From contig OX235277.1 in the NCBI GenBank assembly GCA_944472155.2, forward strand, positions 18,052,804 through 18,116,803: a stretch of DNA of 64,000 nucleotides. The letters run 5' to 3'. A program made the translations under genes and the position numbers. The notes beneath the pieces are model-generated. The model was not told the DNA's origin. It saw only the letters and a program-made list of their open reading frames with translations, and did no database searches. Source of the DNA: Trichobilharzia szidati. Its lineage: Eukaryota; Platyhelminthes; Trematoda; Strigeidida; Schistosomatidae. Positions 51,010 to 63,131 of the stretch are shown piece by piece. Each line of letters begins with the position of its first letter. The stretch's first letter is position 1.

Positions 51010-52480
51010 ACCACGGGCAGATTTAAGTACCAGTTATGTGATGTTATTTCTGACCGCATTCGAATCATAAATTATACTTCCGATTTATCAGATTACGAAG
51101 GGTTTATTTATCATTCCCTTTGGTTTATCAGATTTATTGTTTCACCTTCGAATCGTCTTAATGGTAGGTACGTTTTTCTCATACCAACAGTATCCATACC
51201 CAACTATAAAGTGGTAATTAAGTGGAAATTATTGCGTCATAGTTGTTAATATTTGAGTTTGAAATAAGGTTTAGAAATTATTTGATAAATTCAGTGATTT
51301 CGAAGATATTTCTTACGATATAGAATTGAGTGTATAAATCTATCATCATGAGAAACAATATTTGGATATCTTACTGTGTATTACCAATGAAGTCAGCTGA
51401 AACAGTCAAAGATAAGGAGCAGATTTATTACTCGTCTGGATGACTTCCAACTGTGATAATAAAAAAGCAAACATCCTATAATTAAATGAGCTCAAATTGT
51501 GCTGAAACGTTTAACAACTAGACAGAAATGATAATTTTTTCATCTTCACAGAATACTCGTTTATTTAGCTGTTGAATGCTATCCCATGCACCTCAGCATT
51601 ATTTCTGTTTGTATAATTAGTGTGACTCTGGAGATAATACGTTTCGAATATCAATGCATGAATATGTTGCTTCAATAGATCGTGTGGAGTTCTTGGTGCT
51701 CTACAAGTTGTATAACTCATGCTTGTGGAAATTTAGTTTATTCATGAACCGTTTTTTAAAGATGTTTCTGAATATCCGCTTGCGTATTTCAGTATGGTAT
51801 GAACTACCAATCATTGTTATCGACTGGAAGTTCATCCTCACATCCTGACTGGATGCACCTCACTGGTGCGCTAAAATCACGAACCGGTAGATGTTAGAAA
51901 TAGTGGGTCACTGAATCGGGTCCGAGTAGCCGAATGTTTTCTGAAAAATGTTCTGTGTAATGAAATTATGTTTTGATTGCTTGACAGCTTTTTGTTTCAG
52001 ACATACCTGAAGTCATGTAAAATAACCATCAGGTCATTGCACAGGAAGGAATAAATGTCAACAAAATCATCTTCCCAGCGACTCCATTTTCAAAGGTTCT
52101 AGAAACCGAGATTCATCCACACGATTCAGTCAAAGAAGTTGGAAGCAGCTGATGTGTTTGTAACAACTAAACTGGATAGTGGATTGCTCAAATGCTTTAG
52201 GATGATGTATATATATATATATTTATGCCACACCGCTGTGGCCATGTATATACTTCCGAAACCACAGGTCTAAATTCTGCATACGAGATTTCCTTATGTC
52301 ATCAATATTACGAATGACTTCTTGTGTAACTTCTTCGTTCTTTACACACGTTAATATATCTGCATTTGATAACACTAGTATTCACGAGACTTTTCAAGCG
52401 AGTGACACTCAATGTACTTACCTCGTTCAACTTCCGGTTTTACTTGAACATTATTCCTTATAATGTCTAGTTTTCTCATA
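51010..52480. other. No gene recognised; (AT)n tract
   Basis: AT-rich spacer between the RTE and the PLE. An (AT)n tract lies at about 52206-52222. No supported coding or RNA feature. Confidence 0.4.
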
Positions 52481-53574
52481 ATCCCTTAATTGTTAAGTAA
52501 GTCTTAAGTCACAGTTATTAAAATGTTGAAGAACATTATTTAGGTAACACTTGCTGTAACGAATGATGAAAGTTTCATCAGCGAAACTTGTATGCAAGAG
52601 ACATTAATTCAATTCAATAACTCTATAGATGTACTACCCCATCTCAACAAGAGCAAACATGCGTAAGAAGCTAGACAAATCACTAAATGACAAAAAACTT
52701 GTGGATCCCTTCCCTGTAAATCCAGAGAAATACGTTGTCAACGTATCTTCTATAACACTTTCATCACTACAGGAACAAGCCTTATCACTTGAACCTAAGT
52801 TTTGCGTTCCTCAAAGGTATTTCTCAGAACTCAAAGTACACGCACAATTTGAAAATCTATATGACCAGTTGAAGCCTCTTACTCCCTCTTCTGAAGATCA
52901 TCACAGTTGGTTCAAAGCAAAGTTAGTTGACACTGCTCACCAATTTTGCAATAGTCGTACATTTCATAAAAGTATCCTAACATCTGAGCACTTTAAAGCT
53001 CTAAAAGAACTCAAGCACAATACTGACATCGTTATCCTCAGACCAGATAAAGGGTCTGGTGTAGTCATAGTGGACAAAATTGAATATAGAAGTAAAATGA
53101 TATGTATTCTCGGAAATAATGATAAATTTATGAGAGACTCCAGTCTGGAGGATGTGAAGAATGTACAAAATATGGTGACAAATAATCTAGTAAAACTCTT
53201 AAACATGAATGCCATTAACAGAGAGAAATTCAATTCACTAAAGCCCACGCAATCAAAATTTCCACACATGTATGGTCTGCCCAAAACACATAAACCTAAC
53301 ATTCCTCTGCGTCCCATAATGTCAATGAAGCAAAAATTATTATTATTAATGTGCAGATCTCCAACCCACAAACTTGCACAGTGGCTAGTGGAAATATTAC
53401 AGCCTATTAGAAGAAGCTTCTGTAAGTTCTCACTGAAAGACACTTTTGAGTTAATTCATTCTCTTGATAACGTTGATATAAAGGACAAAACAATATTTTC
53501 CCTAGATGTTGAGTCTTTATTTACAAATGTACCTCTTTTACAGACGGTTAACATTTTATGTGATTACATCTATG

Positions 53575-53906
53575 GCCGGAAAGGATCAGCAACAAAGATC
53601 TCTGGGAGCGAACCAACCAGGAACCGATTGTGAAACAAATAGGCAGGAAGAAATGGAGATGGATTGGCTGGCCATACTCTGAGGAAACCAGTGAGTGACA
53701 TCACTAGACAAGCCCTCGAGTGGAACCCGAAAGGGAAGCGACGAGTTGGTCGTCCAAGGGTGACCTGGAGGAGATCATGTGAAGAGGAGATGAAAACATG
53801 TGGGCAGACCTGGAGCCAGGTGAAGACTCTAGCAGAGAACCGAACGCAATGGAGACGCATGGCTGAAGCCCTATGTTCCTCTAGGAACTAAAGGAAATAA
53901 TAATAA
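53575..53906 (+). mobile_element. RTE 3'-end insertion with 10-bp TSD
   Basis: A 332-bp 5'-truncated RTE tail. In frame it reads WPERISNKDLWERTNQEPIV, then RKKWRWIGW, then EWNPKGKRRVGRPRVTWRRS and EALCSSRN. It ends GAAGCCCTATGTTCCTCTAG then AATAAT repeats. It is flanked by the direct repeat TACATCTATG (53565-53574 and 53907-53916) and sits between PLE RT motifs 3 and 4. Confidence 0.92.
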
Positions 53907-54699
53907 TACATCTATGACAACGATTTCCTATTACCAGTATCCATATCTTACTTAAGAGTTACTGCTTCTTTGTACTTAGAATGTTAAGTTTACATTCGAG
54001 GGCGAACATTATCTCCAGATCGATGGTGTTGCTATGGGAAGCCCCCTACGTCCATTGTTAGCTGATATATATATATATGTCTCATGTCGAGAACCTAGTG
54101 GAGAAAGAAACTGGAAAAGTTTATTTTTATAAAATATATGTAGATGACATAGTAGTCATTTGTGATAAACCGACAGACGCCGTAGAAATCCTGAACCGGA
54201 TCAATAGAGCACAAAACAGTATATCACTAACATACGTTAAAGAGAATAATGGATGCCTGCCATTTTTAGATGTACTAATAACCCGCCGAGAAGATGGGTC
54301 AGTAAAACGATCCGTCGACAGAAAGTCCACATGGACGGGACAGTACCTAAATTATCATAGTTTCTGTCTACTACAGTATAAAAAGGCGTTGGTTAAGTGT
54401 TTGTTCAAGCGCATTCACCGTATATGTACTGCCGATACAATTGAAGAAGAAAGATAACACCACACTGAAATATTGTCAGACAACAATTATCTGTTGAAAT
54501 TCATTAAGTAGTACAGAAGTGTCAACCAAAGAGCTCCATTGATCCAATCAGCTCCCAAAAAGATGTTTACATATCCTTGCCGTTCAGCAGTGATCAGCAA
54601 AGTTTGGTCACTAGACAAACACTCAAAGAGGGGGAAATTAATAGAACTTATTATACAGCTTAACTTATCTTCATAGAGAAAACGAGAACTATGCTGTTT

Positions 54700-54924
54700 T
54701 GTCGGTGGCATAGTGGTTAGGACGTTCGCTGATCATGCACATGGTCTAAAGTTCGATCCCCGGCTGGTGCATTCCTTTACTTCGCTAAGCCAGATATAAT
54801 GCTGGTGAAGAGGAAAGGTTAGGCATGAGGCTAGCAACCCCATCCCGTAAAATAAACACTGCTAAAAAAACTTCAAGCCACTAGCTTGAAGCCCTATGTT
54901 CCACTGGGGGACGTGAAGGAAAAC
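54700..54924 (+). repeat. tRNA-derived SINE inserted in PLE-A
   Basis: The head GTCGGTGGCATAGTGGTTAG and B-box AGTTCGATCCC are followed by the same body and RTE-like tail (GAAGCCCTATGTTCCACTGG) as the 24.87-kb SINE. It is flanked by a short direct repeat ATGCTGT (54691-54697 and 54925-54931). It separates the PLE RT from its GIY-YIG region and is more diverged than the 24.87-kb copy. Confidence 0.85.
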
Positions 54925-55739
54925 ATGCTGTCCTGTAAACCCTCACATTATCCGAACGATAGTGTCACATCCCACTGTGTTTATCAATTTACATATATGT
55001 GTGGAGACACGTACATGGGGAGGACCCATCGGTTTCTGCAGGTTAGGTCTACAGAACACATCCCAAAGTGATTGCAACAACAAATGAAATCGCCAGATAC
55101 AATTGAACCCGGAAATAGATGTTCAACATAATCTATGGCGAAGCACATTATAGAGACGGGTCATAAGGTTGATTTCAACAATGCCTTTAAGCCGTTATAT
55201 AAAACAAGGTTGGGCCACATACTTAAATTCATTGAAGTCTTAGCCATAAAAAGACTTAAACCTGTCTTATGTGTCCAAAAGTTATTTGTTATCACCTTAA
55301 ACCTGCTTTGGTAATTCAATTTAGAACCAAGGCCCAATTTACTTCATAATATTTTCAACCCCTTCTTTGCCTTGTTTTTTCTCCTTTTATCTTTCTCACC
55401 CACAACTTTTGTGTCTCCCTACCCATTATCTGTGACCTTGACCTGTATACAATCTGACCTGTATTGTAACTATTCATGCCTTCTTGCCTTCTATAAATAC
55501 TGTGTATGACAAGTACGTGTGTGATCAGAATGTCTGAAATGTGTTGCGCCAATACATTACACGTTTCAGATAAGCTACGTCTTCTAATCATCATTTTCTT
55601 AACCAATCTTCTATTTCCTTTTTTCAAATTATAAGTAATTTATTTTGGTGACTTATCTCCTTGCTCTTTTATTAGCGTCCTATTTTCTCCGAACATTTTT
55701 AATATTAGTTAACCCTAGTCAAAAGTTAATCATCTTCAA

Positions 55740-55751
55740 CCCCCCCCCCCC
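55740..55751 (+). repeat. Poly-C run
   Basis: A run of about twelve C bases, unusual in this AT-rich window. No neighbouring feature explains it. Confidence 0.9.
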
Positions 55752-56547
55752 TGGGTATAATCTGATGATTCACCACACTATTTAGAATATTTTACTGAAG
55801 TTAACAATAACCCTAACTAACTTTTTATTCTTGTTTGACAAACTTAATGTTAGCAAAAAGAACAGTAATTACATAACAGCTAAGTGAATGAATTTACCAA
55901 AAAGCAAATCTTCGCTGAACTTGAGAAATATGCCTACTATCTGCGCATATAAAATTTACATGCTGATACATGTGGAAAAAAATTATTCCTCAATACTGAT
56001 AAACATTGTCATTCCATTTACTGTGCATTGCGTGTCGAAATTACGTGTTTTTTTATAATTTTTACGTTTTCGTTTCTTTATCTGACGAAAGCCCGTTCAT
56101 TTTGCATTTCCATAAGGTTGGCCGCAATGTGAAGCGTTTTCCAAATCTAATTCATTTGGTGTAACTTTTTGAACAAAATATGCACTCACTCTTGATATTA
56201 CCACAAAATGTCAGGTGTAATGAAACAAAAGTGAGCACCCGATGGAGAGTAAACCATTTTCTGATCTAAATGAGTATAGCATCTGACAGTCAGGATTTTT
56301 AAATCTTCCAGCACGTGATCTGAATATTGAAATGGTTTGCGTAAGCAAAACTGTTATTTCTATTTAGGGTGGTAGCTGGGATGAGTGGACCGATGAGTCA
56401 CTAGTACTTTTGTTCAATTTCTAACATAAAATTACATCAAACAAGATTGTGAATGGATATCAATGATTGCTTTTACCAGGTATAGTTGAATGCGATGTCA
56501 AAGTACTATAGTTTTCTTTTGTTGTTCACCTTATGTAGAAAGACAAA

Positions 56548-56812
56548 CACATTATTGAAGGAAGTGAATAAAGCAAGAACAACAGTGGTTTGTGCAGTAT
56601 AATATGGTACCATCATTTATTTCGTTGGCTCCTCATCAGATGCTCACAGCTTAAATAAATTATCATTAAATTCATCTACAGGAAAGTGTCAACATACTTG
56701 ACAGAAAGTTCCACAGTTCTGTGGAGAAGCTAACGCAATAAATTATGGTACCATATTATTCTACACGAACCACTATTGTTCTTGTTTTATTATTGAAGAA
56801 ATAAGAAGTCTA
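56548..56812. repeat. Small foldback / MITE-like element
   Basis: Imperfect inverted arms of about 85 bases (56548-56640 and 56727-56812) share GCAAGAACAACAGTGGTTTG and TAATATGGTACCAT (each with its reverse complement), around an 86-base centre. The minus strand of the left arm contains CTGATGAGGAGCCAACGAAA, which superficially resembles a hammerhead core but lacks a stable stem II. Confidence 0.7.
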
Positions 56813-56814
56813 CA

Positions 56815-58160
56815 GTGATTCCCTACGAGACGTTTGTGTACAATCTCATCACCTCTCTTTTGCTAAAAACACCGCGAAAGCTGAATGAGCTGTGATATTT
56901 GAAGACTTCAAATGATTTTTGAGTCGCACATGAAGAATAGTTTAAAGAGTGATAATCGTTGCAGTGAAAACAAAATCGTTTGTTATCATAGGCATATTGC
57001 TTACAAACACCATATTTAGTTGTTTACGTGACTAAGGAGTGAACACCAATACTAAAGACAAGATTATGAATACTAAAGTCACAAACATTCATGACTAGAA
57101 TAAAAGTAAATAATTTATCAACTGATGTGTATGATTGGAAAAGATTACTTGACAATTGGGCGTTGTATATTTATTGTGTTCAATATTCGCATTCACATTT
57201 GTTTTCATACACATATATTTTAAAGACTCTGGTGGTTTTACTATTTGTGCTGAATAGAATAATATCTATCAGAATATTACTTGAAGATATCAGATGATTG
57301 TAGGTTGTACACGTAGAGTAGGTTAAACATTGAGAATGCCTGCTACAAGAGCTAATTCGTGTATATCTATTACGCACGTCTTATTCAATTGTTTACGTGA
57401 GTGAGAAATAAATGAAAACATCTCTGACTGCATTAAAAATAAATAATTAATATACTGATGTGTATAGTTAGCGAAATTACTTGTGAAATGGGCGTTGAGA
57501 GCTTATTGTGTTCAGCTTTCGTGCTCATATCTCTGTGTCTTTATGCAAGAAGAACTATCAGTAATTATTCTGCTAACAATTAAAAACTTGGAGCAGAATC
57601 TCACTCTCTTACACCCCTATTTTTATTCGTACAAAGTTTAATCGAGCATTACTTTCCCTCACTTTTGAAATGATCTCAAATCTCAGGATAATTTGTATCG
57701 AGCCGTTTCATTCTGATTTGATTGGATCATGATTTCTTACCTTATTATTTATGCAATGCGTCTGATATAACCATATAACTCTATTGTAATGTCAAGTGCC
57801 TTATGTGAACTTTAAATATGAAAGGATTATTTGAGTATTGGTTATATGAACAGGGGCAACCGGGAGTCTAACATAAGAATTGTATCCACCATGTAAATAA
57901 ATATGAATATGTATTCTCAAATTACTCTTTTCGGCGAAATCTTTACAGAGATGTGTGACTGCATATATAAAGTCAATTCGCTCATCAATCAGTAGGATTT
58001 CTCCAAAACTGTGCCATAAGAATCGTAATTTTCAGATAACAGTTACACAATCGAGCAAAAACAAGTAAAATTAAATAAAATATTGTTGGATCATAACTGG
58101 CGAGAACAAGCGGGATTCAACTAAGATTGAAAGAAGGGCGATTATAATGGCAGCGACTAT
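56815..58160. other. No gene recognised; local duplication
   Basis: 57050-57200 and 57395-57545 share phrases such as AATAATT(T)A(T)...ACTGATGTGTAT and GGGCGTTG...TATTGTGTTCA. This points to an old local duplication of about 340 bases. Nothing coding is supported. Confidence 0.4.
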
Positions 58161-58239
58161 AAGGTTTAGAAAGCTGAGTTACTGAGTTATTCACTGGTCC
58201 CGAAATTTTCGAATCCCAAGGACCATCAGTCTGAAATAT

Positions 58240-58505
58240 GCCCTGAAATTATAGACTGCCGGAAGTTAACAGGCTAGGCATATCTCTTCGACCTGTTTTG
58301 GGCATTCACATTATCATATAACTACACAATGGTTAGCAAACCAAGTGGAACAAATCACAAGACAGACTGCCTGCCACTCACTCTACGATTCCAATAGTTT
58401 TGTCAATTCTCTTGAATACGTCAACATTTCTAATCGAATCATGCTTTCATTAGATGTGGAACAATTGTTTAAGAACGTTCCACTCACTAAAATAATGAAT
58501 CAATA
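58240..58505 (+). mobile_element. PLE relic (RT2-RT3 only)
   Basis: The frame near 58259-58310 reads LPEVNRLGISLRPVLGIH (RT2-like). A 58345-58587 frame reads FVNSLEYVNISNRIMLSLDV followed by EQLFKNVPLTKI (RT3-like). The order and spacing match PLE RT, and the rest is lost. Confidence 0.7.
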
Positions 58506-59268
58506 TTCCAGGAGTACTGCACGGCTGTTTTATGTTAGTTTAAGAGTCTTCACATTGCGTACCCATCATCAGGGTTCTAACGAATGACCTTATGATAACA
58601 AGCCAAGCTCTTGTACCATTAGGCTGCTGAGACCTGCCAGTCCAATGGCAAGTCCATGAATTCTAACTTCAGCCAACTTCCAATATATCGCGAACATTAG
58701 GCAACGTCATCTGCGAGTTTATGTCCTCACATCCGATATTTTTTATCCCACTGGTCACGACTTCTCACTAGAACCCAGGTAACTATCTACATGAATAGAG
58801 TCAGTGGTTAGTGAGCATCAAACTGATATTCAAGTATTAGATCAACTTTGTCCTTCTCCAAGGATTCTCGTTACTTTATTCACACATAGTGTATCAAAAT
58901 AAAAAATTCAAAATGGAGTAAAAATCCATTTAAGGAGTATGAACACTCTCTATTAACATGATAGAAAACTTCACAAATTTATACATGTGTTGATTTTTAT
59001 TCAAAGTCAATTTTAAGTTTCTTTCTTTGTTTACAGATTAGCCGGTAAATTTACTTTTATCTCCATTGTAAAATTAATATTATTTCGAAGCAGATGATAA
59101 AATTTAATGAATTGTGTCAATGGTCTGTTGTCAGTTGTTTACAAAATCACTGGAAACTTTACTTATCTCTCCACGGCAGAGTTAAAAGTATTTCAAATTG
59201 TGTTATTGGTGTGCTGACATTGAATTATTATTGAAAATTATCGAAACTGGCACAACCGCTTTGAAGTT

Positions 59269-59340
59269 CAAAGGAAAAAATATCTTTCAAGGTTATTGTG
59301 GATAAGATTGCAAACAATTATAGGTCTCAGTATATAAATA
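59269..59340 (+). promoter_or_regulatory. Core promoter of the plus-strand MEG
   Basis: TATATAAAT starts at 59331, exactly 40 bases before the ATG at 59371. The block CAAAGGAAAAAATATCTTT (59269-59287) sits 44 bases upstream of the TATA box. Both are shared with the minus-strand MEG promoter, so a coordinated expression pattern is plausible (inference). Confidence 0.65.
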
Positions 59341-59370
59341 CAACCGGAGTTAGTTAGCACTTTAATTACA

Positions 59371-59446
59371 ATGAATTTCTTCAAAGAATTGTTTCTACTT
59401 ATCTGCATTTTGTGCACAACCCATGGGGGTAACTTTGGTAACTTTG
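59371..59446 (+). CDS. MEG exon 1: signal peptide, second gene
   Basis: ATG begins MNFFKELFLLICILCTTHG, then Gly-Asn-Phe repeats, and the exon ends before GTAAGT (59447). It leaves phase 1, as in the paralogous exon. The strong hydrophobic core implies secretion. Two more in-frame GT sites (GTAACT at 59429 and 59438) precede the GTAAGT donor at 9-base spacing. Downstream candidates are at 61917, 63129 and 63778, and the gene then leaves the window. The start matches the paralogue in sequence and in TATA spacing. Confidence 0.8.
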
Positions 59447-60817
59447 GTAAGTTGAAAAAGTGTTGTATCACATTTTCACTTTCACGTATTATTATATTAC
59501 TTATCCATGAATGTGGCAATAAGTAGTTAGTTGGTTTGCCTATTTGAGAGATTAATATGGGGACCATCGTAGCTTCACTTTATTAAAAACAATCGAATAT
59601 TAATGTCAGTAAAAAGTTTGACCACTGCGTAATAGATCAGATAAATTATAAGTATATTTCGATGGTTTACACACAATGATAAGTTTTGTTTATGGTGATA
59701 TATATTTTGAGCCAGATTAATGACCGTGATCACACCGAACGTTGCAGTTGTTTTGTTTTCAATTCAAAACATACGTTTCATGTTGTTTAAATTTAATGTC
59801 GATATAGACATATACATACAAATAATTCAAAAAGATTGATATCATATGAAGGCAGTTTTTGAGATGAAATAAAACGTAGAATAACACAAAAAATGTGTAT
59901 GAGTGAAAAGGATACGGAAATTCGAATAGAGTAGACTAACAGAAATGCATCTGTGTTAAGTGAGTGAGTATTTGGTTAGAAATGTTGCATATAAATACCA
60001 GTTAAACAGTAAAAGATGACTCTCCTCACATTTCTCGCAATCATGAATATTGGTACTTTTGTTCATAGCTGTATACCTCCATCATCTTGTCTCCCTCCGT
60101 TCCATCTGAAATCTTGCTATTACTTCCTCTTCTAACCGGTTTTTGATTTTTTACTGAAAATGTTTGAGTTTGTCAGACGAGATGAGGTAAATCGGCCGTA
60201 AAATCCATGTGTTTCAAAGTAATTTAGTCGGCCAAACGTATCCCAAAATTTTAATTCGCAACGACCTGCCGCTTGACTCATTTCATAACATTGAGAATAT
60301 CATCTGCGATAGTGAGTGGTCTAGTCATTATTTCGTTTTCTTTTCGAACAATGCTTATCTCTCCGTTGTATACCACTTGTAAGGTGGCACCTCCATATTA
60401 GCTATTCCCTGAGGTGTGGAGATATTTGTTGTACTGCATTTGTTATGCTGAAATTGTCAGTAAGACACTTCACGGCCGATGATGAGAAAAACTATTTCTC
60501 AACCAATGAAATTGGTCCTCGTATTACCTCTTATTCCTGATACCAGCCTGCTCCAATAAAAGTCTTCCTTCCTACGATGCTGCCGTCAAAATGTTAGCTT
60601 TGGATGGACACTGGCATTGTCACAGTTATTGAATTGGTTGTTGTTTTTCTCTAGCAGTTTGACATGGTGACTCTCTTTCCAGTCTTCGGGTAAATTTATT
60701 TGCATCCACGCCTTCAATAGCACTGGTGTTCCATTATTGGGTAAAGATATCACTCAGTCATTGATATAAGAATAAAACTTGGGCACTGTGGTAGAGTGTA
60801 ATTCCATTATGGGTAAA

Positions 60818-61660
60818 TTTTGTTTTGATAAAGTCTCACAGTGTTATACAGTAATGTTTACTGATGACGTTTCGAGCACAATTTATTGCTCATATTCATA
60901 TCAAGGTAATTACACGACTTCCTAAATTCATTTATATAGTTCCGTTGTTTTTCACTTGATTTTCACTTGATTTGATTGGTAGTAATATTTTCCATATTTC
61001 GGGTATGAGTGATGAATCATTCTTATTGCATGTGTTGGGTGTAGATTCGATGAACAAGGATTCAGTAATCAACCTCTCTCGCTCTCCACCTACCTAGATT
61101 ACTTTTTAGAATTTTAACCCTCTCCCATTCTATTGTGTGGTTGTGTGTTAATGCATGCATTGCAATTGCTGAGCTTTTTTCTAAATAACTTATCTTCTCT
61201 GGGTCAACCATTCTTACCTTAGCTAAATTCTTATGTTCTGACAATCTGATTACTCCGGCCTGATCTACTAGTTTGACCTATGTAGTTGACTTAGCTCACA
61301 GTCATTGCAAGGCATTTTGTAAATTATATTATTTTGTCTAATTCGGTCAACTGGGTGCTTTAACCTACAGAGCTTGTCCCTGAGTGAGTTTGTAGGTTTA
61401 AATGCCACCCTAATTCCTGCTTTATTTAGAATCCTACGTAGGGTCTCAGATGTCCCCTCTTTATATGGTATAACTGTAGATGATTTATATTCTCTCTTAT
61501 TTATGTTATTAACACTGGTTTCACAATTCTTTTTCTTTTTCTTTTGGCCTTTTTCAATCTTCCTAATGAATTTAAAAGGATAGTTATTTAACACCAACGC
61601 CTCTTCTATCTGTTTTATCTCATCATTTAGGTCTTTTTTGTGCTACTTAGTGCCATTACT
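60818..61660 (-). mobile_element. Penelope-like element 3' end (PLE-B) in MEG intron 1
   Basis: Minus frame 61597-61268 reads the RT to GIY-YIG linker: SSTVIPYKEGTSETLRRILN, then AGIRVAFKPTNSLRDKLCRL and IIYKMPCNDCELSQLHRSN. Frame 61244-61062 continues with LAKVRMVDPEKISYL and HALTHNHTIEWERVKIL. The element's end (60818-60910) contains the hammerhead-like GAGCAATAAATTGTGCTCGA with AACGTCATC. 5' truncated. Confidence 0.85.
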
Positions 61661-61916
61661 CGGTTTGTTAAACACTTAACTAAGCCTGCCTTAACAATAG
61701 AACTATATAAATGAATTTAGGAAGGTATCAGTCAGTCAGTCGCACAAATCCAGGATACTCATATCAAGTCCTAATTTCACACAAATATTTGTCGTGCATA
61801 TCTGCAATTCGATTTCTGATTAACATGTAAATTGACTTTCCCACAGTATACAAAAATTTCGTGATTCTTAGTTAAATATCATTCTACTGCTTTTCTCACC
61901 TCTAACTGCATTTCAG

Positions 61917-61922
61917 AAGGCC
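61917..61922 (+). CDS. Candidate 6-nt micro-exon (AAGGCC)
   Basis: A strong acceptor (CTTTTCTCACCTCTAACTGC then ATTTCAG), AAGGCC, then donor GTAAGT. Phase 1 joining gives Glu/Gly. Confidence 0.6.
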
Positions 61923-63128
61923 GTAAGTCTTTAGTTTGGCTTTGTGAATTCATAGATATGCGACATGTTTAAGAGCTCTGAACAGATTGCTCGTATATTT
62001 CTTATTTTCTTATATCTCGCAGTTGCTTTTAGACATTTAAGGTGGATAAAAAAATCACAAAATCTCGAATAGCCTCCAGCAACAACCAGGTGAATTCAAT
62101 GCTGTGAACATTAAAAATCTTAATTTTAATAAAGGAAGGACGAAAATATATTAGCAGGGTAGTACGACTACGTTTTATTTCGTGGATTCTCTTCAACTTT
62201 GTACATCCTAAACAAAATCAGTTATGAGATGGAAAATTCTGACAATACTTTTCACAATGATCTCAGTTTATAGATAGAAAATATAGGTAATATAATTCTG
62301 TAGAAGGTGTGAGTAGACGAATTATTCAGTATGAAAACAGTAACTAGTAATATGATAATTGGTTGAGAAGGGAAGAGTTCAGATTTCACTTAGAAACAAT
62401 GATCGATCAGAAGCGAAATGAAAGGTAGAACAACAGAGTGAATTTACACATAAGAGATAATGGAGAGTTCAGGATTATGAGGGTGAATAGTGTAGTTTAC
62501 TCTTCTATTCTGAACTCTACCCCCTTGTCTAATTACTATTTAAATAGTCACTCTTTCCAAACTGAATAATTTGTCTTCTTACATAATCTTTGTTGCCTAT
62601 AGTTTTTACCCATAACCCGAAGTAATTGTGAAAAGTTTGCTGAAAATTTTGTAACTCATAATTGACCTTGTTTACTATGTACGCAGATGAAGAGAATCCA
62701 TTAAATTAAAAACGAGCTCGTAACATCCTGCGAATATGTCTGTTCATCCTTTACTCAATCTAATGGAAAGAACTGGTTGTATCAAAGACCCTAATTTTAA
62801 TTTGATTGACATTATTCACCATAAATTGTGATATTCAATATCTCTCAGCGAATAATCAAGTATTCGGGAGCTGGTTGCCAATTTAAGATTGTGTTTAATC
62901 AGCAGATGCACATAATGTTGACATAATGTTTGACGAAATCTCTGTAAATATATAGTGGCTTGAAATACACATTGGTTGGAGCTATATATGCAGAATCAAT
63001 TGTGCTACGTGTGAGGTGGTACTATATTTTTATTTATGAGACTCTCATTATTCGCCGCGAAACGTTAAATTTTAATGCAAATTGTCAAGATGTAATCCCT
63101 TGATTTTATTCCAAATGTACTTGAACAG

Positions 63129-63131
63129 AAA
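63129..63131 (+). CDS. Candidate 3-nt micro-exon (AAA)
   Basis: CAAATGTACTTGAACAG, AAA, GTAAGTTTAGC. The acceptor resembles AATGTATGTCAACAG and AATGTAATTCAACAG of the minus-strand MEG units, and the donor resembles that at 16854. Confidence 0.5.

Larger units (their letters stand above)
52629..55330 (+). mobile_element. Penelope-like element, near full length, with two nested insertions (PLE-A)
   Basis: The ORF from 52629 carries the N-terminal region, RT1 LRPDKGSGVVIVDK (about residue 136), RT2 YGLPKTHKPNIPLRPIMS (about 213) and RT3 FSLDVESLFTNVPLL (about 290). After a 332-bp insertion the RT resumes: GVAMGSPLRPLLADI (54020-54070), catalytic YVDD (54137-54148), LPFLDVLITRR and KSTWTGQYLNYHSF. 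A SINE at 54.70-54.92 kb precedes the GIY-YIG region (CVYQFTYMCGDTYMGRTHR, 54979-55035), then HIIETGHKVD and the C-terminus near 55310. PLEs use RT with a GIY-YIG endonuclease for retrotransposition. The frame is broken by the two insertions, a TA-tract frameshift at 54064-54079 and later stops. The 3' UTR runs to about 55.6 kb. Confidence 0.9.

Noticed and set aside
52570..52600. Hammerhead ribozyme upstream of PLE-A (GATGAAAGTTTCATCAGCGA)
   Set aside because: It is a short palindrome containing CTGATGA on the minus strand, but no GAAAC box or stem II follows in the right place.
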